Positions 17,654 through 27,096 of a stretch of 64,000 nt of DNA are shown one piece after another. Origin of the DNA: Nitrosospira sp. Nsp14. Lineage in GTDB: Bacteria; Pseudomonadota; Gammaproteobacteria; Burkholderiales; Nitrosomonadaceae. Where the stretch lies: the NCBI RefSeq assembly GCF_900113575.1, contig NZ_FOPV01000015.1, positions 37,758-101,757 of the forward strand, in the 5' to 3' direction. The notes under the pieces were generated by a model. The model had not been told where the DNA came from. It saw only the letters and a program-made list of their open reading frames with translations, and made no database searches. Both the position numbers and the translations under genes were made by a program. Numbering within the stretch: position 1 is the first letter of the stretch; each line of letters begins with the position of its first letter.

Positions 17654-20389
17654 ATGGAAACATTACTGCTTGTCGACGGTTCATCTTACCTGTACCGCGC
17701 TTTTCATGCTCTGCCCGATTTTCGCAACCGCAACAACGAACCGACTGGGGCCGTTTATGGTGTGCTCAACATGCTGCGCCGTTTGCATAAGGATTACCAG
17801 GCCGATTATAGCGCCTGCGTATTCGACGCAAAAGGCAAGACCTTCCGCGATGACCTCTATGCGCAGTATAAATCGCATCGTCCGCCCATGCCTGATGATC
17901 TTGCGGCACAAATCGATCCCCTGAACGAGTGTATAAAAGCAATGGGATGGCCGATGCTGATTGTGGAAGGGGTGGAGGCGGATGATGTAATCGGTACGCT
18001 GGTGAAACAAGCTGAACGCGAGAACATGCGTTGCATCATTTCGACCGGCGACAAGGATATCGCGCAACTGGTCACTCCACAGGTCACGCTGGTCAATACC
18101 ATGACAAACGAGAGGCTCGACGAAGCCGCCGTGCGCACCAAGTTTGGCGTTACGCCCGCGCGCATGCTCGACTATCTGGCGCTGGTGGGCGACGCGACCG
18201 ATAACATCCCGGGAGTGGACAAGGTGGGGCCAAAAACAGCCGTAAAATGGCTCACCCAGTACGGCAATCTGGACAACCTTGTCCTGCATGCCAACGAAAT
18301 CGGTGGCGCGGTAGGGGAAAATCTGCGCAAGGCGCTGGATTGGCTAAGCGTATCGCGCGGATTGTTGGCGATAAAATGCGACGTGCCGCTGCCCGTGAGC
18401 TTGCACGATCTTGCGCTGCAACCGCAGGATACCGCGAAGCTGGCCGAGCTGTACGAGCGCCTGGAGTTCAAAACCTGGTTGCGCGAACTGACGCAGGAAG
18501 CCGATGCAAAAGGGGGGCGCGGAAGCATCGTATCCGCGCCCGGCGCCCAGGAGCCAGGCGCGGATCGGGGGTATCAGGATGTGACGCGTGATTATCACGT
18601 TATCCTCACCCCGGCCCAACTCGATGATTGGATCGAGCGGCTACACGCCGCGTCGGTGGTTTCGCTGGATACGGAAACGACGGGGCTCGATCCAATGCAG
18701 GCGCAACTCGTCGGCATCGCGTTTTCCATTAAGGCTCATCAGGGTGCCTACCTGCCGCTTGCACACTGCTATGCCGGCGCACCACTGCAGTTGCCGGTGG
18801 CCATGGTGCTGGATAAGCTCAAACCCTGGCTCACCGATGCGTCCAGGCTCAAGCTGGGGCAGAATCTAAAATACGATAAGCACATCTTCGCCAATCATGG
18901 CATCGAATTGAACGGCATCGCTCATGACACCCTGTTGCAGTCTTACGTGCTTGAATCCCATCGCGCGCATGATATGGATAGCCTTGCGTTACGGCATCTG
19001 GGGGTCAGAGCCATAAGCTATGACGAGGTCACCGGCAAGGGAGCAAGCCGGATATGTTTCGATCAGGTAGACGTCGGACGGGCATCGCAATACGCGGCAG
19101 AGGATGCGGACATTACCTTGCAGCTGCACCGCTGCCTTTATCCGGAAATTGCCGAGGATAAAAAGCTTGATTACGTTTACCGTGAGCTCGAAATGCCAGT
19201 GATGGAAATATTGTTTGAAATCGAGCGCAAGGGTGTACTTCTGGACCTGCAGCTACTGGCGGTTCAAAGCCGGGAGTTGGGTGAAAAGATGTTGGCATTG
19301 GAAGATCGGGCGTGCACGATCGCGGGACAGCCATTCAATTTGAATTCCACCAAACAGATTCAGGAGGTGCTGTTCGAGCGGCTCAAGCTGCCCGTGCTGA
19401 AAAAGACCCCGGGTGGAGTCCCGTCCACTGATGAAGACGTACTGCAACGGCTCGCGCTGGATTACCCCTTGGCAAAAATTCTGCTGGACTACCGCGGGCT
19501 TGCCAAGCTTAAATCGACGTATACTGACAAGCTCCCCCGCATGGTGGACGCTGCTACCGGGCGCGTGCATACCAATTACGCACAGGCGGTGGCGGTAACC
19601 GGGCGGCTGGCCAGCAACGAACCCAATCTGCAGAATATTCCGGTGCGAACGGCGGAGGGTCGCCGTATACGCGAGGCATTTATAGCCTCTCCCGGCAACT
19701 GTCTCGTTTCAGCTGATTATTCGCAGATCGAACTGCGCATCATGGCGCATATCTCACAGGACGCAGGCTTGCTCCAAGCCTTCGCCGCCGGCGAGGACAT
19801 TCATCGCGCTACCGCCTCGGAAGTGTTCGGGGTTTCGCTCGAAATGGTAAGCGGCGAACAGCGCCGCTACGCCAAGATCATTAACTTTGGCCTGATCTAT
19901 GGGATGTCGGAGTTCGGATTGGCCTCCCAGCTCGGTATTGACCGCGCCGCTGCAAGGGCCTACATGGATCGTTATTTCGCACGCTACCCGGGCGTCGCCA
20001 GTTATATGAAGAATACCAGGGAGGCCGCCAGGGAAACCGGCCGGGTCGAAACAGTCTTCGGACGCAGGCTGTGGCTGCCGGAAATCAATAGTTCAAATGG
20101 CATGCGCCGACAAGCGGCCGAACGAGCCGCGATCAATGCACCGATGCAAGGCACCGCGGCCGACATCATCAAGCTCGCGATGATAGCGGTTCATGGCTGG
20201 CTGGCGCACGGAAACCTCCGCACCAAACTCATCATGCAGGTTCACGACGAGTTGGTACTGGAAGTGCCGGACGACGAACTCGAGATGGTCAAATACCGTC
20301 TACCCAAGCTTATGGGCGACGTCGCCAAACTCGACGTCCCATTACTCGTAGAGGTTGGCGTGGGGCCCAATTGGGAACAGGCGCACTAA
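17654..20389 (+). CDS. polA: DNA polymerase I
   Basis: Repair and Okazaki-fragment polymerase with all three activities, 911 residues. The N-terminal 5' nuclease (about 1-290) has VEGVEADDVIGTL and the helix-hairpin-helix GDATDNIPGVDKVGPKTA. The 3'-5' exonuclease keeps its metal ligands D339 and E341 (SLDTETTGLD), so proofreading should be active. The polymerase has D688 in DYSQIELR, the O-helix RRYAKIINFGLIYG and D865 in QVHDELVLEV. Gene and protein are complete. Confidence 0.98.
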   Translation: METLLLVDGSSYLYRAFHALPDFRNRNNEPTGAVYGVLNMLRRLHKDYQADYSACVFDAKGKTFRDDLYAQYKSHRPPMPDDLAAQIDPLNECIKAMGWPMLIVEGVEADDVIGTLVKQAERENMRCIISTGDKDIAQLVTPQVTLVNTMTNERLDEAAVRTKFGVTPARMLDYLALVGDATDNIPGVDKVGPKTAVKWLTQYGNLDNLVLHANEIGGAVGENLRKALDWLSVSRGLLAIKCDVPLPVSLHDLALQPQDTAKLAELYERLEFKTWLRELTQEADAKGGRGSIVSAPGAQEPGADRGYQDVTRDYHVILTPAQLDDWIERLHAASVVSLDTETTGLDPMQAQLVGIAFSIKAHQGAYLPLAHCYAGAPLQLPVAMVLDKLKPWLTDASRLKLGQNLKYDKHIFANHGIELNGIAHDTLLQSYVLESHRAHDMDSLALRHLGVRAISYDEVTGKGASRICFDQVDVGRASQYAAEDADITLQLHRCLYPEIAEDKKLDYVYRELEMPVMEILFEIERKGVLLDLQLLAVQSRELGEKMLALEDRACTIAGQPFNLNSTKQIQEVLFERLKLPVLKKTPGGVPSTDEDVLQRLALDYPLAKILLDYRGLAKLKSTYTDKLPRMVDAATGRVHTNYAQAVAVTGRLASNEPNLQNIPVRTAEGRRIREAFIASPGNCLVSADYSQIELRIMAHISQDAGLLQAFAAGEDIHRATASEVFGVSLEMVSGEQRRYAKIINFGLIYGMSEFGLASQLGIDRAAARAYMDRYFARYPGVASYMKNTREAARETGRVETVFGRRLWLPEINSSNGMRRQAAERAAINAPMQGTAADIIKLAMIAVHGWLAHGNLRTKLIMQVHDELVLEVPDDELEMVKYRLPKLMGDVAKLDVPLLVEVGVGPNWEQAH

Positions 20390-20488
20390 CCTTGCCGTCC
20401 AGCTGCTGAAACTTTCGCCTTTTGCCGTGTACCCGCCTGCTCCAGGGCTCCTCGCTTCGGCTGGAGTGTACTGGAAGGTATTTATGAC

Positions 20489-20518
20489 TTGCTAATGACC
20501 TAAAATTTACCGTAAAAT
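20489..20518 (+). promoter_or_regulatory. Likely sigma70 promoter of the rpsP-rimM-trmD-rplS operon
   Basis: TTGCTA at 20489-20494 and TAAAAT at 20513-20518 with an 18-base spacer, 40 bases before the rpsP start. Position and boxes fit a strong housekeeping promoter. Confidence 0.55.
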
Positions 20519-20557
20519 CACACCCTTTTCGGTTTTGGAGCCTCATAGGGCATATAT

Positions 20558-20821
20558 ATGGTTACTATTCGACTGGCGCGCGGTGGCGCCAAGAAACGTC
20601 CGTTTTTCAATCTGGTGGTAGCCGATTCGCGCAATGCCCGTGATGGCAAGTTTATCGAGCGCATCGGTTTTTATAACCCCAGGGCGGCTGAAGGGGAAGA
20701 AGCTTTGCGCGTTCAGCTGGATCGCGTTACATATTGGCAATCGCAGGGTGCGCAACTGTCCGACACTGTGACGAGGCTCGTCAAAGATTTTGGCGCGAAG
20801 CAAAAAGCCGCAGCAAGCTGA
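20558..20821 (+). CDS. rpsP: 30S ribosomal protein S16
   Basis: Small-subunit assembly protein, 87 residues. The start [18 protein letters not shown] and [19 protein letters not shown] are diagnostic. It is the first gene of the conserved S16-RimM-TrmD-L19 operon and overlaps the proposed rimM start by 32 bases. Confidence 0.99.
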   Translation: MVTIRLARGGAKKRPFFNLVVADSRNARDGKFIERIGFYNPRAAEGEEALRVQLDRVTYWQSQGAQLSDTVTRLVKDFGAKQKAAAS

Positions 20822-21365
20822 ACCCGACGCACCAGCCGAGCCAGCCGAACCTATAGTGGTAATGGGCCATGTTGTCGGGCCATTCGGAGTATCAGGCTGG
20901 ATCAAGATTTTTCCATACACTGAAAATGTAGATGGGCTGCTGGGCTACCCCGTTTGGTGGCTGGGAACGGGCAGCGGCGACTGGCGTAGGCATAGAGTCG
21001 CCGCGAGCGAGGTCCATGGAAGTATAGTGGTTGCTTTGCTCGAGCAATACGACGATCGTACAGCGGCAATGCGGTTGAAGGGTTTGCAGGTTGGCGTTCC
21101 TCGCAGTCAATTGCCCGTCTTACCCGAAAATGGTGAGTATGGCTACTATTGGTCCGACCTGATCGGCCTTGAAGTGGTCAATCTGCTGGGTGAAGAACTG
21201 GGGGTCGTGGCAGGCTTACTCGAGACAGGCGCCAATGACGTGCTTCAAGTGCAGAATTCGAAAGAAGGCGGCAGCGAAAGGTTGGTTCCCTTCATTTCCG
21301 AGATAATTGTCAAGGTAGATTTGAAGGCAAGGCGGATGACGGTGGACTGGGGCATGGACTACTAG
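20790..21365 (+). CDS. rimM: Ribosome maturation factor RimM
   Basis: Assists assembly of the 30S head, binding S19. The N-terminal domain shows [23 protein letters not shown] and the C-terminal PRC-barrel has [20 protein letters not shown] and DVLQV. The start is uncertain. TTG 20790 gives 191 residues with a proline-rich head; GTG 20856 or ATG 20862 would begin at the conserved core and avoid the overlap with rpsP. The stop is 2 bases before trmD, so translation is probably coupled. Confidence 0.95.
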   Translation: MARSKKPQQAEPDAPAEPAEPIVVMGHVVGPFGVSGWIKIFPYTENVDGLLGYPVWWLGTGSGDWRRHRVAASEVHGSIVVALLEQYDDRTAAMRLKGLQVGVPRSQLPVLPENGEYGYYWSDLIGLEVVNLLGEELGVVAGLLETGANDVLQVQNSKEGGSERLVPFISEIIVKVDLKARRMTVDWGMDY

Positions 21366-21367
21366 TC

Positions 21368-22147
21368 ATGACGTTCGAGTTCGACGTGGTCACGCTCTTC
21401 CCTCAGATGTTCGACGCGATTACGAAATATGGCGTCACCGGAAGGGCCAGTGCAAACGGCATTTATCATTTGCATACTTGGAACCCGCGCGAGTTTACCG
21501 AAGATAATCACCGTACCGTGGATGATCGGCCCTACGGTGGGGGACCGGGAATGGTGATGCTCGCGCAACCTCTGGAAAGGGCCGTTACGGCCGCAAGGAG
21601 CCGGCAAATCGCCAGCGGTCGTGGTGGTGCGGGGGGGCCGAAAGTTATCTACCTTTCCCCGCAAGGGCGCCCGCTAGACCATCGCGTGGTATTGGAGCTA
21701 TGCGAACTGCCGGCCCTAGTGCTGCTCGCCGGACGCTACGAAGGCGTGGATGAGCGCCTGATAGAGCGGCAGGTGGACCTCGAAATTTCCATCGGGGACT
21801 ATGTGCTCTCCGGCGGCGAACTGGCCGCCATGGTTTTGATTGATTGTATGGTACGGCAAATGCCGGGCGTGCTCGGAGACCCTGAATCGGCTAGCCTGGA
21901 ATCCTTTACCAATGGGCTGCTTGATTTTCCCCAGTACACGCGGCCCGAGGTTTATCGCGGCAATGTCGTACCTGATGTTTTAATGTCTGGGGATCACGCG
22001 AGAATAAAACGCTGGCGCTTGCAACAGTCGCTGGGTAGGACATGGCTGAGACGCCCCGATTTGCTGGCGTTGAAAGTCGAGAGCGGGCTGACAGTCGAGG
22101 AAAAAAGATTGCTGGAGGAATTCCAGCAATCCTACGAAGCCAATTGA
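21368..22147 (+). CDS. trmD: tRNA (guanine-N1)-methyltransferase
   Basis: Methylates G37 of tRNAs with a G36, preventing +1 frameshifting. A 259-residue SPOUT enzyme. The trefoil-knot SAM site is clear in [14 protein letters not shown] and [19 protein letters not shown], and the [11 protein letters not shown] segment is present. Third gene of the operon. Confidence 0.99.
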   Translation: MTFEFDVVTLFPQMFDAITKYGVTGRASANGIYHLHTWNPREFTEDNHRTVDDRPYGGGPGMVMLAQPLERAVTAARSRQIASGRGGAGGPKVIYLSPQGRPLDHRVVLELCELPALVLLAGRYEGVDERLIERQVDLEISIGDYVLSGGELAAMVLIDCMVRQMPGVLGDPESASLESFTNGLLDFPQYTRPEVYRGNVVPDVLMSGDHARIKRWRLQQSLGRTWLRRPDLLALKVESGLTVEEKRLLEEFQQSYEAN

Positions 22148-22196
22148 AAGCAGCAGTAATCGAGGAATATAAAGCAAAAAGCTAAGGAGTAGAAAA

Positions 22197-22604
22197 ATGA
22201 ACCTGATCGAACAACTTGAAAGCGAAGAAATTAGCCGTCTGGGCAAAACAATTCCCGATTTCGCCACCGGCGACACCGTTGTGGTTAACGTCAAGGTGGT
22301 GGAAGGCGACCGCAAGCGCATTCAAGCCTATGAGGGCATCGTCATCGGGAAACGTAATCGCGGGCTTAACTCGGCCTTCACGGTGCGGAAAGTGTCCAGC
22401 GGAGAGGGCGTGGAGCGGACCTTCCAGACTTATTCGCCGCTGATTGCCAGTATCGAGATCAAGCGGCGCGGCGACGTCCGCCGCGCCAAGCTTTATTACC
22501 TGCGGGACCGTTCGGGCAAATCTGCGCGTATTCGCGAAAAACTGCCAGCCCGGGCTACGGTGAAGAAAGGCGAGAAGGAAGCGCGTAAAGCCGAGCCGGC
22601 CTGA
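22197..22604 (+). CDS. rplS: 50S ribosomal protein L19
   Basis: Large-subunit protein at the 30S-50S interface, 135 residues. [36 protein letters not shown] and [17 protein letters not shown] are conserved. The C-terminus is extended by about 15 basic residues. A GGAG site precedes ATG 22197. Last gene of the operon. Confidence 0.99.
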   Translation: MNLIEQLESEEISRLGKTIPDFATGDTVVVNVKVVEGDRKRIQAYEGIVIGKRNRGLNSAFTVRKVSSGEGVERTFQTYSPLIASIEIKRRGDVRRAKLYYLRDRSGKSARIREKLPARATVKKGEKEARKAEPA

Positions 22605-22609
22605 GCGTT

Positions 22610-22632
22610 GTAAAACCTGAAACAGGTTTTAC
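22610..22632 (+). terminator. Hairpin after rplS
   Basis: Perfect 10-base stem GTAAAACCTG / CAGGTTTTAC with an AAA loop, 6 bases after the rplS stop. A following T run is absent, but the stem's own TTTT makes it terminator-like for the operon. Confidence 0.6.
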
Positions 22633-22683
22633 ACTGTGCCGGAGACGTGTTGCGGCGACCTCCGGCGTTGCCCAGCCGTAGCA

Positions 22684-23274
22684 TCAATTTTGTTTCGGTT
22701 GCGGCTTTTGTTCGATTTCCTTAAACCAGATATCGTACACATCGTCTGGCCACAGGGACTTGATCCACACGATCACATCATCGATCTGCTGATTCGTCAA
22801 TTTGCCATCCCAAGGCGGCATGCCCCCCGGGCCAGGGCTGCCTTCCCGAATCATTTTTTCCAGCGTCTCAGTTGAGTGGTGCCATGCGTGCGCGCTGCCG
22901 TCCAACGGAGGAGGGGGATATCTGCCGTCGGGGCCGGGGGTCCGCCACCCTGAGGTCGCCTCCCCATTGGGTCCGTGACAACTCGCGCAGTTAGCGCGAT
23001 AAACGGCCTCACCACGCTTGATCTTTTCCGGATCCAGCTTGCGCGCAGCCAGGTTTTTCGGCTGCTCCACCTGGGCGGCAGCAGGTGGAGATTCCTTAGC
23101 AGGCGGTGCCGACTCGGCAGTGGAAGGGGGTGTGGCGGGTGATACCGGTGCGGCTGGTGCGGTAGGGGCTGATGCGCCTACAGACGGCGAAGGCGGCGCA
23201 GAAGGTGACTTGGATTCGCCGCAACCGGCGATCAATCCGGCCATGCCAACCAGCAGGAAAAAACGGATGTTCAT
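22684..23274 (-). CDS. c-type cytochrome lipoprotein
   Basis: A membrane-anchored periplasmic monoheme cytochrome of 196 residues from ATG 23274. A lipobox LIAGC places the lipidated cysteine at residue 18. A flexible linker of about 50 residues, nearly all Ser, Pro and Ala, follows; then a class I heme domain with CASCH at 96-100 and a likely Met ligand in PGGMPPWDGKLT. The domain end (DDVIVWIKSLWPDDVYDIW) resembles cytochromes fused or linked to copper oxidase systems. It is 108 bases downstream of the DUF411 gene on the same strand and may share its transcript. The electron partner is unknown. Confidence 0.92.
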   Translation of the reverse strand: MNIRFFLLVGMAGLIAGCGESKSPSAPPSPSVGASAPTAPAAPVSPATPPSTAESAPPAKESPPAAAQVEQPKNLAARKLDPEKIKRGEAVYRANCASCHGPNGEATSGWRTPGPDGRYPPPPLDGSAHAWHHSTETLEKMIREGSPGPGGMPPWDGKLTNQQIDDVIVWIKSLWPDDVYDIWFKEIEQKPQPKQN

Positions 23275-23382
23275 GAGGGGGACCTTTGCTGGTGGCCAGC
23301 CGGCGGGATGCAACCGAACGCGGCGGGCCAGGTTTTCTTTTTTATTCTGAATTACGAGAGCGGGGAGGAAACTGCATACTCC

Positions 23383-23862
23383 TCACTTCAGTCTCATCAT
23401 GGATTCTTTCGGGTCAGAAGGAAGGTGTCGGCTGTATACGCTCGTATCGCCCTGTTTATTGATCAACAGTACGTCATAAGGGTCGCTGCGCGCGCCTTCC
23501 ATTCCAGGAGAGCCATGTGGCATACCGGGAGCAGTCAGGCCTATTGCGCGCGGACGCTCTTTCAGGAACCGTTTGATATCGGCCGCGGGCACGTGACCTT
23601 CAATCGCATAACCGTCAACCAGGGCGGTGTGGCAAGAACCCAGCGTGGTGGAAATACCCGCGCGTTCACGCACCTCCTTGTTACCTACATCATGGGTATT
23701 CACAGTGAAACCATGCGCGCGCATATGGTCGACCCATTTGGCGCAGCATTTGCATGTGGCGCTCTTATAAACCTCAACCGTTGTCGAGGTAGCCTGCGTA
23801 ATTGCCGGCACACCGCCAATGAGAATCGATCCGGCTAATAATAACTGTTTTGCTATTTTCAT
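23383..23862 (-). CDS. DUF411 periplasmic metal-binding protein
   Basis: DUF411 proteins are small exported proteins found with copper-resistance genes. This one has 159 residues. A signal peptide of about 24 residues is followed by a thioredoxin-like domain with a cysteine-rich site C37-x-C39-C40 (ATCKCCAKW), C77 in GSCHTA, and the family's GMPHGSPGMEG segment, whose Met and His could bind Cu(I). The start overlaps the stop of the cupredoxin gene by 4 bases (ATGA), which indicates one translational unit. Copper binding or transfer is inferred from family context. Confidence 0.92.
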   Translation of the reverse strand: MKIAKQLLLAGSILIGGVPAITQATSTTVEVYKSATCKCCAKWVDHMRAHGFTVNTHDVGNKEVRERAGISTTLGSCHTALVDGYAIEGHVPAADIKRFLKERPRAIGLTAPGMPHGSPGMEGARSDPYDVLLINKQGDTSVYSRHLPSDPKESMMRLK

Positions 23863-24335
23863 TTTGCTTCCACGTTGATGGTTCCTTTCATACCCGGAAA
23901 ATTCATGCCCTTGAAGTGGCCTGGCAGCGGGCAGGCGTAGTAGACCGTGCCAGCATCAGCGAAATGCCAGATCAGCTCGCGCGTATCGCCGGAATTAACA
24001 CTAATCATGTTGGGCTCGTCGTGATGTTCCGCGTCGGGATGTTTTTTCATCATCCTGCCATGCTCATCGATTGCCTCGGGCGTGCCAATCATTATCTCAT
24101 GCTTCTTTTTGCCAGCATTCTTGAGCACAAATTTTATCGTTTCCCCCTGTTTCACATTTATTTCAGAAGGTTTGAAACGGTTTTCCACCATCGTAATCTC
24201 AATGGTACGGGAGGCTTTCGCTGGATCGCCGGGGCTGCCTACGCCTTCTCCTGCGCCTCCCTCATCCGCAACGGCTCCCGTCCAGTTCCCGGTCAGGATG
24301 AAGGCGGATGCGATCGAGATCAAAATCTTTTTCAT
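23859..24335 (-). CDS. Exported plastocyanin/azurin-like cupredoxin
   Basis: A 158-residue periplasmic blue-copper-type protein. A signal peptide (about residues 1-23) leads into a Gly-rich linker and a cupredoxin fold. Type 1 ligands can be placed as H79 (KKKHEIMIG), C135, H140 and M144 (YACPLPGHFKGM, spacing C-x4-H-x3-M). Between strands lies a His-, Asp- and Met-rich insertion (residues 90-110) that may hold extra metal. GGAGG precedes ATG 24335. It is the first gene of the copper unit, overlapping DUF411 by 4 bases. The ligand pattern differs from nitrosocyanin. Electron carrier or copper chaperone are both possible. Confidence 0.92.
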   Translation of the reverse strand: MKKILISIASAFILTGNWTGAVADEGGAGEGVGSPGDPAKASRTIEITMVENRFKPSEINVKQGETIKFVLKNAGKKKHEIMIGTPEAIDEHGRMMKKHPDAEHHDEPNMISVNSGDTRELIWHFADAGTVYYACPLPGHFKGMNFPGMKGTINVEAK

Positions 24336-24786
24336 GTGATCCTCCTCTCTGGATCCGGCTATCTCCGCTGCATACTGCAGATATAGCGCAAATATAGCAA
24401 AAAAATGCCCATCCGCCCAATTTAGTGCAAAATGTCGGGTTTGAATCGGGCCCTTAACGAAGGAAGCGCGCCACGGTGTAATAATCGAGCTCACAGGCCG
24501 GGCCTTGGGTCCGATGCAGTGATTAATATCGTGCGCGGCAACAAGTAACGTAAAAAAGTAAGAAGGTAACTACAGGTCACGGTCATCTTGTGGTTGTAGA
24601 CCAGAAAGATGACACCTAGTTCCGCCTTGCTCACCAAGCGGATTTGATACCTAGCACAGCCCAAATATTGCGCAGGCACTGCTCATTCATGTTATGCGGC
24701 AAGCGATGTTTGGTGTTTCCGGCGCGCACTGTTTCACCGGGCACCGTTTCGTTTGATAGCCTAAAGCGAATTTAGAAAGAGGGTAC
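24336..24786. other. Divergent intergenic region, cupredoxin / lipoprotein
   Basis: About 450 bases with no gene I can support. It must hold the leftward promoter of the cupredoxin-DUF411 unit and the rightward promoter of the lipoprotein. Short minus-strand reading frames here carry no recognisable motifs. No copper-responsive operator palindrome (CueR or CopY type) stood out. Confidence 0.5.
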
Positions 24787-25974
24787 ATGCCTTTATTATA
24801 TACGCTGCTTTATTTGAGCTCCGCGGTGGTATTGTCTGGATGTTTATCCCCGATCGCACTCAACCGGGCAGTCTCAGTCTATGACGACGCCATTACCAGC
24901 GCCGCATCCAAACAGCTGCTGATGAATGTTGCTCGCGCCCATCATCACCAGCCGATACATTTTACTGGCGTATCCAATGTAGCTGCGACCTTCGATTTCC
25001 GCTTCAATGCCGGGGCCACCCCCGCGGCGGGGGGGCTTGCAGGAGCCGTACTGATGCCGATATTCGGCGCTGCGGTGGCCGAAAACCCCACCATCAGCAT
25101 TGTCCCGATTGAAGGAGAAGAGTTCACTAAACGACTTCTGGACCCGTTTCAGCAAGCCAAGCTGACGCTGCTGCTGCGCCAGCGCTATGATATCGACCTG
25201 CTGCTGAGGCTCATGGCGCAGGAGGTACGCATTCAACACCCGACCTCGCAGACTGCCTATCGCAATCGGCCGTCCGATCCGCAAGGCTACGAGATGTTCC
25301 GCCGTGTGGTGCTACATCTATCGGCCATCCAGGACCAGAACCAGCTTCATGCCGAACCCTTGACCCTGGAGCGTACCTGGACCATTCCCGCTGGCTCGAT
25401 TACCGCGGAGGGCTTTCAGGTCCTGGAGAAAGAGTTTTTTGTCCTCTATAACAAACAGGACAATACCTACACGCTTAGCAAGAGCGTGCCGGGACCGATC
25501 CTCATCACAAATTACGATCCAAATTCCTTGTCTCCCGAGGAACGCATACGGTTGAGCAGCGAGGCAGGAAACTCGGACACCAACGATGTCGCCTTCGATA
25601 TCCGCCCCAATGGTCCAGGAGGGGAATGGCCCATCCGGGGAACTTTCCGGCTCAGAAGCTTCCATGCAATTCTCGGTTTCCTTGGTCGCTCACTTGGCGA
25701 CGAGCCGGAGTATCACGTCGATAAAGACCCGCGTACACCACCCATTGCCAAAGGTGAGAATCCCGCGGCCACCATGGAAGTCCTAGTATCCGACTCCGCT
25801 TCCCCGGAGGCGGATCTCTCGATCCATACCCATAACCGCTATTACGCCGTGAACACTACCGGGCCGCTCGCCCGATGGAATCGCGACGCGTTCCAGATGT
25901 TGTACCTGCTGTTTCAGATGACCATTACCGACTTGCCTCGCACGGGCGTGCCGAGCATCACCATTGCCAAATAA
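24787..25974 (+). CDS. Large uncharacterised lipoprotein
   Basis: Function unknown. A 395-residue protein with a lipoprotein signal peptide (lipobox LSGC, lipidated C19), so it sits in the envelope, probably the outer membrane. The segment ASKQLLMNVARAHHHQPIHF and a following Gly/Ala stretch (residues about 76-95) may include an amphipathic or membrane-touching part. The C-terminal half is mixed alpha/beta. A GAGGG site precedes ATG 24787. It stands alone, with no operon partner. Confidence 0.8.
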   Translation: MPLLYTLLYLSSAVVLSGCLSPIALNRAVSVYDDAITSAASKQLLMNVARAHHHQPIHFTGVSNVAATFDFRFNAGATPAAGGLAGAVLMPIFGAAVAENPTISIVPIEGEEFTKRLLDPFQQAKLTLLLRQRYDIDLLLRLMAQEVRIQHPTSQTAYRNRPSDPQGYEMFRRVVLHLSAIQDQNQLHAEPLTLERTWTIPAGSITAEGFQVLEKEFFVLYNKQDNTYTLSKSVPGPILITNYDPNSLSPEERIRLSSEAGNSDTNDVAFDIRPNGPGGEWPIRGTFRLRSFHAILGFLGRSLGDEPEYHVDKDPRTPPIAKGENPAATMEVLVSDSASPEADLSIHTHNRYYAVNTTGPLARWNRDAFQMLYLLFQMTITDLPRTGVPSITIAK

Positions 25975-26036
25975 TTCGATCTATTGCAGGGGTTGACGGG
26001 CGGACAATGCCCAACGCATGAGATGGATCGCGGTAA

Positions 26037-26411
26037 CTAATTCGCGCCAGAAGCGGTGATTTGCGTGAACAGGACTTCGGGTCCGCGCGCAGCCTGGATG
26101 ATCTCTATTACTTTGCGCCGTGATCTGTTTCCTCGTTTGAGCACCACTTGACGTTGCGGGACGCCAAATACTTCGGCCAGAAACGCCACCAGCACAGCAT
26201 TAGCCGCTCCTTCCACCGGTGCCGCGGCGAGCCTGATTTTCAGCGCATTGTCATGCACACCGATCACTTCCGTACGCTTGGCGCCGGGCTGCACGTGCAG
26301 AATGAGGGTAAGGCGGCCACCGCCGTCTCCGTCATCGCTGTGGCACCAGGCGTAATGAGAAGAAGACACCATAAATTTCAAATATCGTGGGCCGCGCTGT
26401 TCGCATGGCAT
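26037..26411 (-). CDS. DUF167 (YggU-family) protein
   Basis: Small conserved protein of unknown biochemical role. The family core is complete: LTLILHVQPGAKRTEVIGVHD, LKIRLAAAPVEGAANAVLVAFLA and VVLKRGNRSRRKVIEI. ATG 26411 has AGAGGA 4 bases upstream and gives 124 residues; the reading frame stays open to 26534, overlapping yggT, so a longer form is possible. It follows proC and yggT on the same strand, the usual order in proteobacteria. Confidence 0.9.
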   Translation of the reverse strand: MPCEQRGPRYLKFMVSSSHYAWCHSDDGDGGGRLTLILHVQPGAKRTEVIGVHDNALKIRLAAAPVEGAANAVLVAFLAEVFGVPQRQVVLKRGNRSRRKVIEIIQAARGPEVLFTQITASGAN

Positions 26412-26490
26412 TAAATCCTCTCGCCTCGCCGGGTAGGTAGCCATAGCATCCAGCATCCGCGTCCTCAGCTGCGATTTCTTCCAAGGCGCG

Positions 26491-27063
26491 TCAGAACAGT
26501 CTGGAGATTTCTCTCTCCATACCCGTGACGACAAACAGCAGCAGTTGAATAATAATCAAAACAAACAAGGGAGACAGATCGACGTTACCAATTGGCGGGA
26601 TGCGCGCGCGGATCCCGCGCAGAAACGGGCGGGTGAAACTGTCGAGTACCGGCGCCATCGGGCTGTACGGATTTATCCAGGAAAGCAGCGCCTGCACGAT
26701 CACGGCTACCATGATGATATAAAGGGCCATCTTGACAATCTCTACCGCCGCCAGGAGCGCAAGCCCTCCGAGGGCGATTCCGATAGATGAGCTGAAGTCG
26801 TAGCCCCGAAGCGTTTGCACCCCCGTCAGCAAAAGCAATTGGGTAAGCCACGCCAGCAGCAAAGTAGCGAGATCCATCCCCTGGAAGCTGGGGATGATCC
26901 GGCGCGCAGGCCGCACCAGAAAATCGGTCAGTGCGATAAGGAATGGCGAAAGCGGGTTACGGTAGGGCGCGCGCAGCAACTGCATAAGGAAGCGCAGCAG
27001 CAGCGCCAGGGAAAATAATCCCAGCAAGGTATCGAGGAGAAATACAAGCATCTGGTTCAGCAT
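26491..27063 (-). CDS. YggT-family inner-membrane protein
   Basis: A 190-residue protein with two YGGT domains, each a pair of hydrophobic helices around conserved Pro/Arg loops (NPLSPFLIALTDFLVRPARRIIP and NPYSPMAPVLDSFTRPFLRGIRARIPP). Family members have been linked to turgor response and cell division, but no reaction is established. It lies 33 bases downstream of proC in the same operon. Confidence 0.93.
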   Translation of the reverse strand: MLNQMLVFLLDTLLGLFSLALLLRFLMQLLRAPYRNPLSPFLIALTDFLVRPARRIIPSFQGMDLATLLLAWLTQLLLLTGVQTLRGYDFSSSIGIALGGLALLAAVEIVKMALYIIMVAVIVQALLSWINPYSPMAPVLDSFTRPFLRGIRARIPPIGNVDLSPLFVLIIIQLLLFVVTGMEREISRLF

Positions 27064-27096
27064 ACGGAATCCTGAAAAACAACGGTAACGGGACTT

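Noticed and set aside
20440..20466. CTCCAG/CTGGAG hairpin after polA as terminator
   Set aside because: Only 6 pairs with a 15-base loop and no T run.
23859..24335. Nitrosocyanin identity for the cupredoxin
   Set aside because: The C-x4-H-x3-M ligand loop is that of azurin/plastocyanin-type proteins; the nitrosocyanin ligand set with Glu is not seen.
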